Assembly: GCF_000720185.1 (NCBI RefSeq)
Contig: NZ_JOIY01000059.1
Coordinates: 1 to 36,447, forward strand
Direction: 5' to 3'
Length of the DNA stretch: 36,447 bases
Source of the DNA: Streptomyces sp. NRRL S-340
GTDB taxonomy: Bacteria; Actinomycetota; Actinomycetes; Streptomycetales; Streptomycetaceae
Shown: positions 1 to 9,090 of the stretch, in pieces
Numbering within the stretch: position 1 is the stretch's first letter
Layout of the letters: each line of letters begins with the position of its first letter
Notes under the pieces: generated by a model
Seen by the model: the letters and a program-made list of their open reading frames with translations, nothing else
What the model was told of the DNA's origin: nothing
Database searches by the model: none
Program-made: the position numbers and the translations under genes

Positions 1-75
1 CTCGCCGCATGCATCTGGCACAACTGGACCACCGGCACCGCAGTCAAACGATCACTGATCGCCTACGACCACTGA
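1..75 (+). CDS. Transposase, C-terminal end only (cut by the window edge)
   Basis: The first 24 codons are open from the window edge and end in TGA at 73-75. The peptide finishes with IWHN followed by KRSLIAYDH. I recognise this as the kind of C-terminus found on Streptomyces insertion-sequence transposases, perhaps of the IS982 type, but the family is uncertain because the catalytic residues lie outside the window. The codons are less G+C-biased than the neighbours (AAA, CGA, TCA, CTG ATC), which fits a mobile gene. It runs towards the antiporter gene, and 73 bases separate the two stop codons. The IS end should lie in that gap, but one end alone cannot show an inverted repeat. Confidence 0.5.
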   Translation, partial: LAACIWHNWTTGTAVKRSLIAYDH

Positions 76-148
76 AGACATCGGACTCATTCATCTAGGC
101 CCTGCGTCCGGCGAACAGGCTCCGGTCGGCGCGGCCCGCCCGCGGGAG

Positions 149-1735
149 TCAGCGCAGACTGCGTACGTCGAGGTGGCGCAGCACCCGGTCGACGATCTCC
201 GGGTCGGCCCCCGGCTCGCTGCGGGCCGCGAGCACCTCGTGCCGTGCCGCGCTGAGCATCTCGCCCTGGATCCGCCGCAGCCGCTTGATCCGGCGCACCC
301 GGTTCTCCTGCGCCTCCCGGCGCTCCTCGTCGCCGATCTGCGGGTTGATCCGCAGCCCGATCTCGAAGGCCCGCCGCAGCATCTGCTCGGACACCTCGTC
401 GGGCAGGTCCTCGACGGCCTCGATCTCCTTCAGCCGCCGCTTGGCCGCACGCGCCGCCCGCACCGCCAGTTCCTTCTCGAACTCCTTCTCGCGTTCGGTG
501 TCGGCCCGCACGCCGAGCCGCTTCACCAGCCAGGGCAGGGTGAGCCCCTGCACCACCAGCGTCACCATGATCACTCCGAAGGCGATGAAGACGATCTCGT
601 CGCGGTCGGGGAACGGCGCGCCGCTGTCCGTCCGCAGCGGGATGGCCAGCGCCAGCGCCACCGAGGCCACGCCGCGCATCCCCGACCACCACATGACGAC
701 GGTCTCCCGCCAGCTCGTCGGGATGTCCTCGTCGTAGTCCCGCCGGGCGTGCAGGCGTTGGGTGAGCCAGGTCGCCGGGAGCAGCCACAGCAGCCGGACG
801 AACACGACCACGCCCACGACCACCCCGGCCCAGCCCAGCAGCTCGCCCCAGCGGCCCGAGGCGGTGCGGATGGCGTTGTGCAGTTCCAGGCCGATCAGGC
901 CGAAGGCGACCCCGGTGACGAGGGTGTCCACGACGTCCCAGACGGTGTGTCCGGCCAGCCGGCTCAGCACGTCGTCGGCGTCGTAGGCGTACTCGGCCAG
1001 GAACAGTGCGGTGGTGAGCACGGCGAGCACACCGGAGCCGTGCAGTTCCTCGGCCAGCACGTAGGAGGCGTACGGCACGAGGAGGGTCAGGCCGATCTGG
1101 AGGGTGGTGTCCCCCAGCAGGTCGAGCAGCTTGTTGGCGCCCCAGCCGAGCGCCACGCCGACGACGACGGCGACCACCGCGGACAGCACCAGGTCGAGTC
1201 CGGCGTGCCAGGCGGAGAACTCGCCGCTGACGGCGGCGGCGATCGCCACGTGGTATAGGACGATGGCGGTGACGTCGTTGAAGAGTCCCTCGCCCTCCAG
1301 GATCGACACCAGGCGGCGGGGCAGCCCGAGCTGTCCGGCGACGGCGGTCGCGGCGACCGGGTCGGGCGGCGCGACCAGCGCGCCCAGCGCCACCGCCGCG
1401 GCCAGCGGCAGCCCCGGCACGATGGTGTGGGCGACGACCGCGACACAGACGGTCGTGACGAACACCAGGGCCACGGCCAGCAGGAAGATGGGCCGTTTGT
1501 TCGCCGCGAACTGCCGCCAGGAGGTGCGCCGTACGGCGGCGTACAGCAGCGGCGGCAGCAGCGCGGGCAGGATCAGCTCGGGCGGGATGTCGACGTTCGG
1601 TACGAAGTTCAGGACCGCGAGGACGATCCCGAGGAGCGTCATGAGCACCGGGGCGGGCAGCCCGAGCCGGTCTCCGACGGGGACGCTGATCACGGCCCCG
1701 AGCAGGACGACGAACAACAGGGCCAACTGATCCAC
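149..1735 (-). CDS. Na+/H+ antiporter, CPA1 (NhaP/NHE) family
   Basis: A 528-residue integral membrane protein predicted to exchange cytoplasmic Na+ (or K+) for external H+, for pH and salt homeostasis. About twelve hydrophobic segments fill residues 1-410. The family's ion-site motifs are visible: APPDPVAATAV around residue 125, and EGEGLFNDVTAIVLY around residue 150, where the Asn-Asp pair is typical of electroneutral CPA1 exchangers. A charged cytoplasmic tail of about 120 residues, rich in Arg and Glu, follows; such tails are often regulatory. The start is GTG, with CCGGAG about 10 bases upstream. It is the last gene of the leftward group and its stop faces the transposase end. Ion preference cannot be read from sequence. 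Confidence 0.9.
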   Translation of the reverse strand: MDQLALLFVVLLGAVISVPVGDRLGLPAPVLMTLLGIVLAVLNFVPNVDIPPELILPALLPPLLYAAVRRTSWRQFAANKRPIFLLAVALVFVTTVCVAVVAHTIVPGLPLAAAVALGALVAPPDPVAATAVAGQLGLPRRLVSILEGEGLFNDVTAIVLYHVAIAAAVSGEFSAWHAGLDLVLSAVVAVVVGVALGWGANKLLDLLGDTTLQIGLTLLVPYASYVLAEELHGSGVLAVLTTALFLAEYAYDADDVLSRLAGHTVWDVVDTLVTGVAFGLIGLELHNAIRTASGRWGELLGWAGVVVGVVVFVRLLWLLPATWLTQRLHARRDYDEDIPTSWRETVVMWWSGMRGVASVALALAIPLRTDSGAPFPDRDEIVFIAFGVIMVTLVVQGLTLPWLVKRLGVRADTEREKEFEKELAVRAARAAKRRLKEIEAVEDLPDEVSEQMLRRAFEIGLRINPQIGDEERREAQENRVRRIKRLRRIQGEMLSAARHEVLAARSEPGADPEIVDRVLRHLDVRSLR

Positions 1736-1821
1736 GAATCAGCGCTCCGGGAGGTCGGACGTTCACACGGCAGCCTCCAGCGTGCCATGCCGTCCCCGCG
1801 GTCGGCCTCTTCGCCAGGGGG

Positions 1822-2295
1822 CTACAGGGCGCGCCGCATCGCCCGGTGCGCAATGCCGGCGTCCGGGAACTCGGGACCGTACGCCGCGTATCCCAGCCGC
1901 TCGTAGAAGCCCAGGGCGTGGGTCTGCGCGTGCAGGTCCATCGCCGTCAGGCCGCGCACCCGGGCCGCTTCCTCCAGGGCGCGCACCAGGGCGGCGCCGA
2001 CGCCGAGGCCCCGGGCCGCGGCGGTCACGGCGAGGCGGCCCAGGGAGCCGACGGCCGCGTCGCCGCCGGTGCGATCCGCGGCGGCCTCGCCGTGCAGGAG
2101 CCGTCCGGTGCCCAGCGGGGTGCCGTCGTCGTGGACGGCGAGCACGTGGACCGCGACGGCGTCGAGGTCGTCGTACTCGATCTCCTCGGGCACGCCCTGC
2201 TCGGCGACGAAGACCTCCTTGCGCACCGCGAAGCAGGCCTCGCGGTCGGCGGCGTCCCGCGCGACGCGGGTCCGGTAGGGGGCCGGGGCGGTCAT
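1822..2295 (-). CDS. GNAT family N-acetyltransferase
   Basis: A 157-residue single-domain protein predicted to transfer acetyl from acetyl-CoA to an amine; the substrate is unknown. The N-terminal half has the ElaA/YjcF-like pattern [22 protein letters not shown]. The acetyl-CoA loop is [18 protein letters not shown] (an R/Q-x-x-G-x-G/A type loop), followed by [14 protein letters not shown], the usual GNAT helix and strand near the C-terminus. Its ATG overlaps the stop of the upstream pseudouridine synthase gene in an ATGA, so the two are probably translationally coupled. The pairing does not identify the substrate. An 86-base gap with no visible terminator separates it from the antiporter gene. 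Confidence 0.85.
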   Translation of the reverse strand: MTAPAPYRTRVARDAADREACFAVRKEVFVAEQGVPEEIEYDDLDAVAVHVLAVHDDGTPLGTGRLLHGEAAADRTGGDAAVGSLGRLAVTAAARGLGVGAALVRALEEAARVRGLTAMDLHAQTHALGFYERLGYAAYGPEFPDAGIAHRAMRRAL

Positions 2296-3236
2296 GCGTA
2301 GGTCTCCTCGCGGACCTGGTCGAGGGCATGCTGGAGGTCCGCCGGGTAGTCGCTGGCGAACTCGGCCCACCGGCCGTCCCCGGGGTGCTCGAAGCCGAGC
2401 CGCACGGCGTGCAGCCACTGCCGGGTCAGCTTGAGCCGCTTGGCGAGGGTGGGGTCGGCACCGTAGGTGAGGTCGCCGACGCAGGGGTGGCGGTGGGCGG
2501 CCATGTGCACGCGGATCTGGTGGGTGCGCCCGGTCTCCAGCTTCACGTCGAGCAGGGAGGCGGCGCGGAAGGCCTCGATGAGGTCGTAGTGCGTGACGGA
2601 CGGCTTGCCCTCGGCGGTGACCGCCCACTTGTAGTCGTGGTTCGGATGGCGGCCGATGGGGGCGTCGATGGTGCCGCTGGTCGGGTCGGGGTGGCCCTGG
2701 ACCAGGGTGTGGTAGCGCTTGTCGACCGTGCGCTCCTTGAACTGGCGCTTGAGCGACGTGTACGCGTACTCGGACTTGGCGACCACCATCAGGCCGGAGG
2801 TGCCCACGTCCAGGCGGTGCACGATGCCCTGGCGCTCGGCGGCGCCGGAGGTGGAGATCCGGTACCCGGCGGCGGCGAGTCCGCCGATGACCGTGGGTCC
2901 GCTCCAGCCGGGGCTGGGGTGGGCGGCGACACCGACCGGCTTGACGATCACCACGACGTCGTCGTCGTCGTGGACGATCTCCATGCCCTCGACCGGCTCG
3001 GCGACGACCTGTACGGGCGCGGGCGCCTGCGGCATCTCGACCTCCAGCCAGGCGCCGCCGCGCACCCGCTCGGACTTGCCGACCGCCGTGCCGTCGACCA
3101 GCACCTTGCCCGCCGCGGCCAGCTCGGCCGCCTTCGTGCGGGAGAAGCCGAACATGCGGGAGATGGCGGCGTCGACGCGCTCGCCCTCCAGGCCGTCGGG
3201 CACGGGCAGGGTACGGATCTCGGGAAGCGTGCTCAC
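2292..3236 (-). CDS. Pseudouridine synthase, RluA/RluD family (23S rRNA type)
   Basis: A 314-residue enzyme predicted to isomerise uridine to pseudouridine in structured RNA; RluD homologues modify helix 69 of 23S rRNA. Residues about 17-65 form an S4 RNA-binding domain ([28 protein letters not shown]). The catalytic motif HRLDVGTSG places the nucleophile at Asp143. [13 protein letters not shown] and GDLTYG are further family motifs. The start is GTG at 3236; length is normal for the family. It follows lspA with a 79-base spacer, and its stop overlaps the GNAT start by four bases. The lspA-rluD order is widely conserved in bacteria. The exact target uridines are not determined by the sequence, so I leave the symbol blank. 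Confidence 0.93.
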   Translation of the reverse strand: MSTLPEIRTLPVPDGLEGERVDAAISRMFGFSRTKAAELAAAGKVLVDGTAVGKSERVRGGAWLEVEMPQAPAPVQVVAEPVEGMEIVHDDDDVVVIVKPVGVAAHPSPGWSGPTVIGGLAAAGYRISTSGAAERQGIVHRLDVGTSGLMVVAKSEYAYTSLKRQFKERTVDKRYHTLVQGHPDPTSGTIDAPIGRHPNHDYKWAVTAEGKPSVTHYDLIEAFRAASLLDVKLETGRTHQIRVHMAAHRHPCVGDLTYGADPTLAKRLKLTRQWLHAVRLGFEHPGDGRWAEFASDYPADLQHALDQVREETYA

Positions 3237-3315
3237 CCGTCGAGTATGCCGGACGGGCCGGACACTCCCGCACGCACGGCCCCTGCCCCTGTGGAAAACT
3301 CAGGCGCCGGACGCC

Positions 3316-4065
3316 TCAGTCCTTGTGGACGGTGCCGTCCGGGTCACGGCCGCCGAAGGAGAGCAGCACGATCAGGATGCCGCCGCAGACGATCGCCGAG
3401 TCGGCGAGGTTGAAGACGGCGAAGTGCTTCGGGGAGATGAAGTCGACGACCGCGCCCTTGAAGACGCCCGGCGAGCGGAAGATCCGGTCGGTGAGGTTGC
3501 CCAGCGCGCCACCGAACAGCAGTCCGAGCGCGATGGCCCAGGGCAGGCTGTAGAGCTTGCGGGCGAGCCGGACGATCACCACGATCACGGCGGCGGCGAT
3601 GACCGTGAAGATCACCGTGTACGCCTCGCCGAAGCTGAAGGCGGCACCGGAGTTGCGGATCATCTGGAACTGGAGCCAGTCACCGATGATGTCCACCGGC
3701 GCGTGGTGCTCCAGCTTCGCCACGACGAGAAGCTTGCTGACGAGGTCGAGGGCGTAGGCCACGGCGGCCACCGCGAACAGCACCCCGATCCGCCGCCTGC
3801 CCCGCGGCCGCTCGTCCGTGGCGGTGCCGGACCGCTCGTCCGTACGGGAGACCGCCTCGGGCCCGTCCGCGCGGGAGGCCGCGGCGGAGCCGTCCGGCAC
3901 GGCGGGCGCGCTGCCGGCGTCCGGCGTGCCCGGCGCGTCCGGCGTCGTTCCTGAAGGTGCGGCGGCCGTCTCCGCCGCGACGTCGGGCTGCCGCTGCCGC
4001 CCGGGACGCCCAGCGTCCCCCGGGGTGCCGTCCGGCGTACCGATGATGCGCTCCGCCTCTGCCAC
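3316..4065 (-). CDS. lspA: Prolipoprotein signal peptidase II (LspA) with long N-terminal extension
   Basis: A 249-residue membrane aspartyl protease that removes signal peptides from diacylglyceryl-modified prolipoproteins. Four hydrophobic segments lie between residues 93 and 237. The catalytic aspartates are in GNLTDR (Asp193) and FNLADS (Asp222), and the conserved RNSGAAFSF motif is at 137-145. The first ~90 residues are hydrophilic and rich in Pro, Ala, Gly, Asp and Thr, an extension absent from E. coli LspA. I chose GTG at 4065 because GAGGG lies 6 bases upstream; the open frame continues further 5' but without a better start. In the 89-base gap to the zinc-finger gene a TAGTCT (4101-4106, minus strand) could be a -10 box, but no good -35 accompanies it. 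Confidence 0.93.
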   Translation of the reverse strand: MAEAERIIGTPDGTPGDAGRPGRQRQPDVAAETAAAPSGTTPDAPGTPDAGSAPAVPDGSAAASRADGPEAVSRTDERSGTATDERPRGRRRIGVLFAVAAVAYALDLVSKLLVVAKLEHHAPVDIIGDWLQFQMIRNSGAAFSFGEAYTVIFTVIAAAVIVVIVRLARKLYSLPWAIALGLLFGGALGNLTDRIFRSPGVFKGAVVDFISPKHFAVFNLADSAIVCGGILIVLLSFGGRDPDGTVHKD

Positions 4066-4154
4066 GTGAGTCCCTCGACCTAGGTACCTGACTGAGGACG
4101 AGACTACGGCACGCCTTCCCCGGCCGAGGTGCTCAGGAGGGGCCCGCCGCCCGC

Positions 4155-5186
4155 TCAGTACCGGCGCTCCTGCTTCTGCTTGCACTCCACGCAGAGAGTG
4201 GCCCGCGGAAAGGCCTGCATACGGGCCTTTCCGATCGGGTTGCCGCAGTTCTCGCACACGCCGTAGGTGCCCGCTTCCAGGCGGTCCAGGGCGCGCTCGG
4301 TCTGGGTGAGCGTCTCGCGCGCGTTGGCGGCGAGCGCCAGCTCGTGCTCACGCGTGATGTTCTTGGTGCCGGTGTCCGCCTGGTCGTCGCCCGCGCCGTC
4401 CCCGGAGTCGCGCATCAGTCCGGCCAGGGCCGCCTCGGACGCGCTGATCTCGGTGCTCAGGCGTTCCATCTCGGACTCGAGCTCCCCACGGGCCTCGGTG
4501 ACCTCCTCCTCGGTCCACGGGTCCTCGCCCGCGCGCACCGCGAGGTCACCCGGGTCCACCGCCGCGGCGACGCGTGCCTTGGGGACGGCGGTCGTGGCCG
4601 CCGTGGCCGTACCAGGGGTCTTCTTCGCAACCACCGTCGTGGCTCCCGTCTGCTTCGCGGCCTCGGCCGCGCCCACCTTCTTGCCCGTGCTCTTCCTGCC
4701 CACGGCGGCCCCGGTCCCACCCTGCGCGGAGGCACTCGCTGCGGACGACCGCGCCCCGGCGGGGCCGGCCACAGCGGGTTCCGCCCCGGACGACCCGGAC
4801 TCCGGCGCCGGCTCCCGGGACTCCGGATCCGGCGGCTTCGGCCCGGACGGCTTCCGCCCGGCGGTCTTCCCCGCGGACTTCCTCACGGGGGCCTCCCTCG
4901 CGGGGGCCTTCGGCGCGACGGTCTTCCGCGCCGGGGTGCGCCCGCCCGTGGTGCGCCCGGCGCCGGCTTCCCCGCGCGCGGGGCCCCCGGCGTCCCCGGA
5001 CCCGGGGACCTCCGCCTCCGCCTCCTTCGCCGGCGCCGTGCGGCCGGCCGGCCGCCGGTTCCTGGCCGTCGCCGGAGCGCCGCGCTCCGCGGTGCCGGGC
5101 ATCGCGGGCTCGGCCGCGCCGCCGTCGGCGCCGGTGTGCCGGGACCCGCCGGACGCCGACTGCTCGGCGGTCTTCTTCGCCACCAT
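4155..5186 (-). CDS. TraR/DksA-type zinc-finger protein with long basic Ala/Lys/Pro-rich N-terminus
   Basis: A 343-residue protein. The C-terminal part (about 220-343) is a DksA-like module: two helices able to form a coiled coil, then a four-cysteine zinc finger, CENC (Cys311, Cys314) and CVEC (Cys332, Cys335). DksA-family proteins enter the RNA polymerase secondary channel and change promoter output, often with ppGpp. The coiled-coil tip reads D268-Q-A-D271-T-G273, close to the DxxDxA of E. coli DksA but with Gly for the last Ala. Residues 1-215 are low-complexity, with KKT, ARKT, RKS and GRKP patches resembling histone-H1-like or HupB tails, suggesting nucleic-acid contact. ATG at 5186 is preceded by GAAGGGG. 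It lies between lspA and the divergent ileS. DNA binding is inferred. Confidence 0.85.
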   Translation of the reverse strand: MVAKKTAEQSASGGSRHTGADGGAAEPAMPGTAERGAPATARNRRPAGRTAPAKEAEAEVPGSGDAGGPARGEAGAGRTTGGRTPARKTVAPKAPAREAPVRKSAGKTAGRKPSGPKPPDPESREPAPESGSSGAEPAVAGPAGARSSAASASAQGGTGAAVGRKSTGKKVGAAEAAKQTGATTVVAKKTPGTATAATTAVPKARVAAAVDPGDLAVRAGEDPWTEEEVTEARGELESEMERLSTEISASEAALAGLMRDSGDGAGDDQADTGTKNITREHELALAANARETLTQTERALDRLEAGTYGVCENCGNPIGKARMQAFPRATLCVECKQKQERRY

Positions 5187-5227
5187 GGCCGCGGCCCCTT
5201 CACATATTGTGATCTTGCTCGCGAATC

Positions 5228-5264
5228 GTGCTGGGACGATAAATCGACTTCAGTCCCGCGGCAA
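5228..5264 (-). promoter_or_regulatory. Putative vegetative promoter for the TraR/DksA-type gene
   Basis: On the minus strand TTGCCG (5264-5259) and TATCGT (5241-5236) are separated by 17 bases. This fits a principal-sigma (HrdB-type) promoter and predicts transcription starting near 5229, about 43 bases before the ATG. The surrounding DNA is more A+T-rich than the genes on either side. Prediction from sequence only. Confidence 0.5.
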
Positions 5265-5490
5265 CGGGGCACGCCGCCCGATTCGCCCGCCTCACGCGTA
5301 CCGCGCGGTGGGCATGCATGCGTTGTGCCCAGCTCCCCGCCGGGTAATCCGACGAGCCGGGTGTCCTACGATCCGACCGGCCGCACCGGCGCCGTTCGGG
5401 TCACCCGCGCCCCGCCCCGGCCCTCCCCCGGCCAGACCCGCGCGCCGCCCCGAAAACCGGTCGGCCGCCGCTCCCGGGGCGCCGTACACT

Positions 5491-5788
5491 GGGCGCAGCG
5501 AGAAGCGTGGATGGGGACGAGTAGCGGCGTACGCAGCCCAGAGCGACCCGGGGACGGTGTGAGCCCGGGGGCGAGCGCGGCGTGAAGATCACCCCGGAGC
5601 CGCCGGAAGAAAGCCCGAGGGGCGAGTAGAACCGGCATCGCGAGCCCAATGAGGGGGCTCACCGGAGCGGACGGCGCACCGGGGGGCCAAGGAGGGTGGT
5701 ACCGCGGGAGCGCGCCGCACACGGCGTAGGCAGCACGAAGGCTCTCGTCCCTCCGACGGAAGGCAGCACATCCGCCGGAGGAAGCTCG
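5491..5788 (+). promoter_or_regulatory. T-box riboswitch leader of ileS (isoleucine, translational type)
   Basis: Stem I carries the S-turn AGTA (5520-5523), an AG-bulge region (5540-5543), the GGTGTGAG apical-loop element near 5556, and specifier codon ATC (5588-5590) in GAAGATCACC. The T-box core GGGTGGTACCGCGG spans 5694-5707; its TGGT (5697-5700) would pair with the ACCA end of uncharged tRNA-Ile. In the tRNA-bound form GGAGGG (5691-5696) can pair with CCCTCC (5749-5754), and GGGAGC (5706-5711) with GCTCTC (5741-5746). In the free form 5750-5759 pairs with 5772-5781, hiding the Shine-Dalgarno GGAGGA (5777-5782). The two folds share 5750-5754 and exclude each other. No terminator U-tract is present, so control is most likely translational. 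TACACT at 5485-5490 may be the -10 box, though its -35 is poor. Confidence 0.88.
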
Positions 5789-8700
5789 TTGAACACGCAG
5801 CCGCAGTACCGTCAGGTGCCCGCCCAGGTCGACCTGCCCGCGCTCGAGCACGCGGTGCTCGACTTCTGGCGCGAGCAGAAGATCTTCGCCAAGAGCCTGG
5901 AGCAGTCCGAGGGCCGCCCCGAGTGGGTGTTCTACGAGGGCCCGCCCACCGCCAACGGCATGCCGGGTGCCCACCACATCGAGGCCCGCGTCTTCAAGGA
6001 CGTCTTCCCCCGCTTCCGCACCATGCGCGGCTACCACGTGGCCCGCAAGGCCGGGTGGGACTGCCACGGTCTGCCCGTCGAGCTGGCCGTCGAGAAGGAG
6101 CTGGGCTTCTCCGGCAAGCAGGACATCGAGGCGTACGGCATCGCGGCCTTCAACGACAAGTGCCGCGAGTCCGTGCTGCGGCACACCGACGCCTTCTCCG
6201 AGCTGACGACCCGCATGGGCTACTGGGTCGACCTCGACGACGCCTACGTCACGATGGACCCCGAGTACATCGAGTCCGTCTGGTGGTCCCTGAAGGAGAT
6301 CTTCGGCAAGGGCCTGCTGGTCCAGGACCACCGGGTCGCCCCCTGGTGCCCGCGCTGCGGCACCGGCCTGTCCGACCACGAGCTGGCGCAGGGCTACGAG
6401 ACGGTCGTCGACCCGTCCGTCTACGTCCGCTTCCCGCTCACCTCCGGACCGCTGGCCGGCCGGGCCGCGCTCCTGGTGTGGACGACGACCCCGTGGACCC
6501 TGGTCTCCAACACGGCCGTGGCCGCGCACCCCGACGTCACCTACGTGGTGGCGACGAACGGCGAGGAGAAGCTCGTCGTCGCCGAGCCGCTTCTCGCCAA
6601 GGCGCTCGGCGAGGGCTGGGAGACGACCGGCGAGTCCTTCACCGGCACCGAGATGGAACGCTGGACCTACCGGCGCCCCTTCGAGCTGGTGGAGTTCCCC
6701 GAGTCCGAGGCGGGCGCGCACTTCGTCGTCAACGCGGAGTACGTCACCACCGAGGACGGCACGGGTCTGGTCCACCAGTCCCCCGCCTTCGGCGAGGACG
6801 ACCTCAAGGTGGGCCGCGCCTACGGCCTGCCGGTCGTCAACCCGGTCCGTCCGGACGGCACCTTCGAGGAGGACGTCCCGCTGGTCGGCGGCGTCTTCTT
6901 CAAGAAGGCCGACGAGAAGCTCACCGAGGACCTGCAGCAGCGGGGCCTGCTCTTCAAGCACCTGCCGTACGAGCACAGCTACCCGCACTGCTGGCGCTGC
7001 CACACCGCGCTGCTGTACTACGCCCAGCCGTCCTGGTACATCCGCACCACGGCGGTCAAGGACCGTCTCCTCCAGGAGAACGAGAAGACCAACTGGTTCC
7101 CGGACACCGTCAAGCACGGCCGCTTCGGGGACTGGCTGAACAACAACATCGACTGGGCGCTGTCCCGCAACCGCTACTGGGGCACGCCGCTGCCGATCTG
7201 GCGCTGCGAGGAGGGCCACCTCACCTGCGTGGGCTCCCGCGCGGAGCTGACCGGGCTGACCGGCACCGACCAGTCGGGCCTGGACCCGCACCGCCCGTTC
7301 ATCGACGAGGTCACCTTCGCCTGCCCGCAGGAGGGCTGCGGGGCGGTGGCCACGCGCGTGCCGGAGGTCATCGACGCCTGGTACGACTCGGGCTCGATGC
7401 CGTTCGCGCAGTGGGGGTACCCGTACAAGAACAAGGAGCTGTTCGAGAGCCGCTACCCGGCGCAGTTCATCTCCGAGGCGATCGACCAGACCCGCGGCTG
7501 GTTCTACACACTGATGGCCGTCGGCACGCTGGTGTTCGACAAGTCGTCGTACGAGAACGTCGTGTGCCTGGGCCACATCCTCGCCGAGGACGGCCGCAAG
7601 ATGTCCAAGCACCTGGGCAACATCCTGCAGCCGATCCCGCTCATGGACCAGCACGGCGCCGACGCGGTGCGCTGGTTCATGGCGGCCGGCGGTTCGCCCT
7701 GGGCGGCCCGCCGGGTCGGTCACGGCACCATCCAGGAGGTCGTCCGCAAGACGCTCCTGACGTACTGGAACACGGTCGCCTTCCAGGCCCTGTACGCCCG
7801 TACGTCGAACTGGGCGCCCAGCGGGGCCGACCCGGCCCCGGCCGACCGCCCGGTGCTCGACCGCTGGCTGCTGAGCGAGCTGCACGCGCTGACCGACCAG
7901 GTCACACAGGCCCTGGAGGGCTACGACACGCAGCGCGCCGGCAAGTTGCTCTCCGCGTTCGTCGACGACCTCTCCAACTGGTACGTCCGCCGCTCGCGCC
8001 GCCGCTTCTGGCAGGGCGACAAGGCCGCGCTGCGCACGCTGCACGAGGTCGTCGAGACGGTGACGAAGCTGATGGCGCCGCTGACGCCGTTCATCACCGA
8101 GCGGGTCTGGCAGGACCTGATCGTGCCGGTCACGCCGGGCGCCCCGGAGTCGGTGCACCTGTCGAGCTGGCCGGAGGCCGACCTGGCGGCCATCGACCCC
8201 GGACTGTCCCAGCAGATGGTGCTGGTGCGGCGGCTGGTGGAGCTGGGCCGGGCCACGCGCGCGGAGTCGGGCGTCAAGACGCGTCAGCCGCTGTCGCGCG
8301 CGCTGGTCGCGGTGGCGGGCTTCGACACCCTGGACCGGGAACTGCACGCGCAGATCACGGAGGAGCTGAACGTCTCCTCGCTGGCGTCGCTGAGCGAGGT
8401 CGGCGGATCGCTGGTGGACACGACGGCCAAGGCCAACTTCCGCGCGCTGGGCAAGCGGTTCGGCAAACGCGTCCAGGACGTGGCGAAGGCGATCGCCGGG
8501 GCCGACGCGGCGGCCCTGTCGCTGGCGCTGCGCGAGGGCACGGCGTCGGTGGAGGTCGACGGCGAGACGGTCACGCTCGCTCCGGACGAGGTGATCATCA
8601 CGGAGACTCCGCGCGAGGGCTGGTCGGTGGCCTCCGACGCGGGTGCGACCGTGGCGCTCGACCTGGAGATCACGGAGGAGCTGCGGCAGGCAGGGCTCGC

Positions 8701-8944
8701 GCGCGACGCGATCCGACTGATCCAGGAGGCGCGCAAGAACAGCGGTCTCGACGTCGCGGACCGGATCGCGCTGCGGTGGACGTCCACGGACGCGGCGGTG
8801 ATCGCCGCGCTGTCCGAGCACTCCGGGCTCATCGCCGAGGAGGTTCTCGCGACGGACTTCGCGCAGGGCGAGGCGGACGACACGTACGGTGACGTGTTCA
8901 CCGACGAGGGCCTGTCGCTGACGTTCCGTCTGCGCAAGGCGTGA
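5789..8944 (+). CDS. ileS: Isoleucyl-tRNA synthetase with GxHH signature
   Basis: A 1051-residue class I synthetase that charges tRNA-Ile and edits misactivated valine. The Rossmann signature is PPTANGMPGAHHIEAR, with G60-A-H62-H63 where most IleRS have H-x-G-H. The second signature is KMSKHLGN (about 604-611). WTTTPWTL belongs to the CP1 editing domain, and the WYDSGSMPFAQWGYP and DQTRGWFY blocks are typical. Length and motifs fit the IleRS2 (eukaryote-like) type. Start is TTG at 5789 with GGAGGA six bases upstream; the open frame reaches back into the T-box leader, but that region is regulatory RNA. It is transcribed alone, convergent with divIVA. Known IleRS2 enzymes tend to resist mupirocin; that property is inferred here. 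Confidence 0.97.
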   Translation: MNTQPQYRQVPAQVDLPALEHAVLDFWREQKIFAKSLEQSEGRPEWVFYEGPPTANGMPGAHHIEARVFKDVFPRFRTMRGYHVARKAGWDCHGLPVELAVEKELGFSGKQDIEAYGIAAFNDKCRESVLRHTDAFSELTTRMGYWVDLDDAYVTMDPEYIESVWWSLKEIFGKGLLVQDHRVAPWCPRCGTGLSDHELAQGYETVVDPSVYVRFPLTSGPLAGRAALLVWTTTPWTLVSNTAVAAHPDVTYVVATNGEEKLVVAEPLLAKALGEGWETTGESFTGTEMERWTYRRPFELVEFPESEAGAHFVVNAEYVTTEDGTGLVHQSPAFGEDDLKVGRAYGLPVVNPVRPDGTFEEDVPLVGGVFFKKADEKLTEDLQQRGLLFKHLPYEHSYPHCWRCHTALLYYAQPSWYIRTTAVKDRLLQENEKTNWFPDTVKHGRFGDWLNNNIDWALSRNRYWGTPLPIWRCEEGHLTCVGSRAELTGLTGTDQSGLDPHRPFIDEVTFACPQEGCGAVATRVPEVIDAWYDSGSMPFAQWGYPYKNKELFESRYPAQFISEAIDQTRGWFYTLMAVGTLVFDKSSYENVVCLGHILAEDGRKMSKHLGNILQPIPLMDQHGADAVRWFMAAGGSPWAARRVGHGTIQEVVRKTLLTYWNTVAFQALYARTSNWAPSGADPAPADRPVLDRWLLSELHALTDQVTQALEGYDTQRAGKLLSAFVDDLSNWYVRRSRRRFWQGDKAALRTLHEVVETVTKLMAPLTPFITERVWQDLIVPVTPGAPESVHLSSWPEADLAAIDPGLSQQMVLVRRLVELGRATRAESGVKTRQPLSRALVAVAGFDTLDRELHAQITEELNVSSLASLSEVGGSLVDTTAKANFRALGKRFGKRVQDVAKAIAGADAAALSLALREGTASVEVDGETVTLAPDEVIITETPREGWSVASDAGATVALDLEITEELRQAGLARDAIRLIQEARKNSGLDVADRIALRWTSTDAAVIAALSEHSGLIAEEVLATDFAQGEADDTYGDVFTDEGLSLTFRLRKA

Positions 8945-9090
8945 GCGGCGCGGGGGCGAGCGCCTGAGCGGCGTTCGCCCCCGCCGCCCCTGCCCGTCGC
9001 GGCCCGTCCCTGGGGACTACGCGCCCAGGTCCCTCTCGCCCAGATCCCCTTCACACGGTCCCCCGCGCCCCGCGGGTCGCATCCGCGTAC

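Noticed and set aside
1822..3273. A 483-codon frame appearing to fuse a protein to the GNAT domain
   Set aside because: The upstream part is the wrong frame of the RluA-family gene. The ATGA overlap at 2292-2295 gives a natural GNAT start.
5366..8821. A 1151-codon minus-strand open frame opposite ileS
   Set aside because: Composition is typical of an antisense frame, no motif is present, and it would cross the T-box leader.
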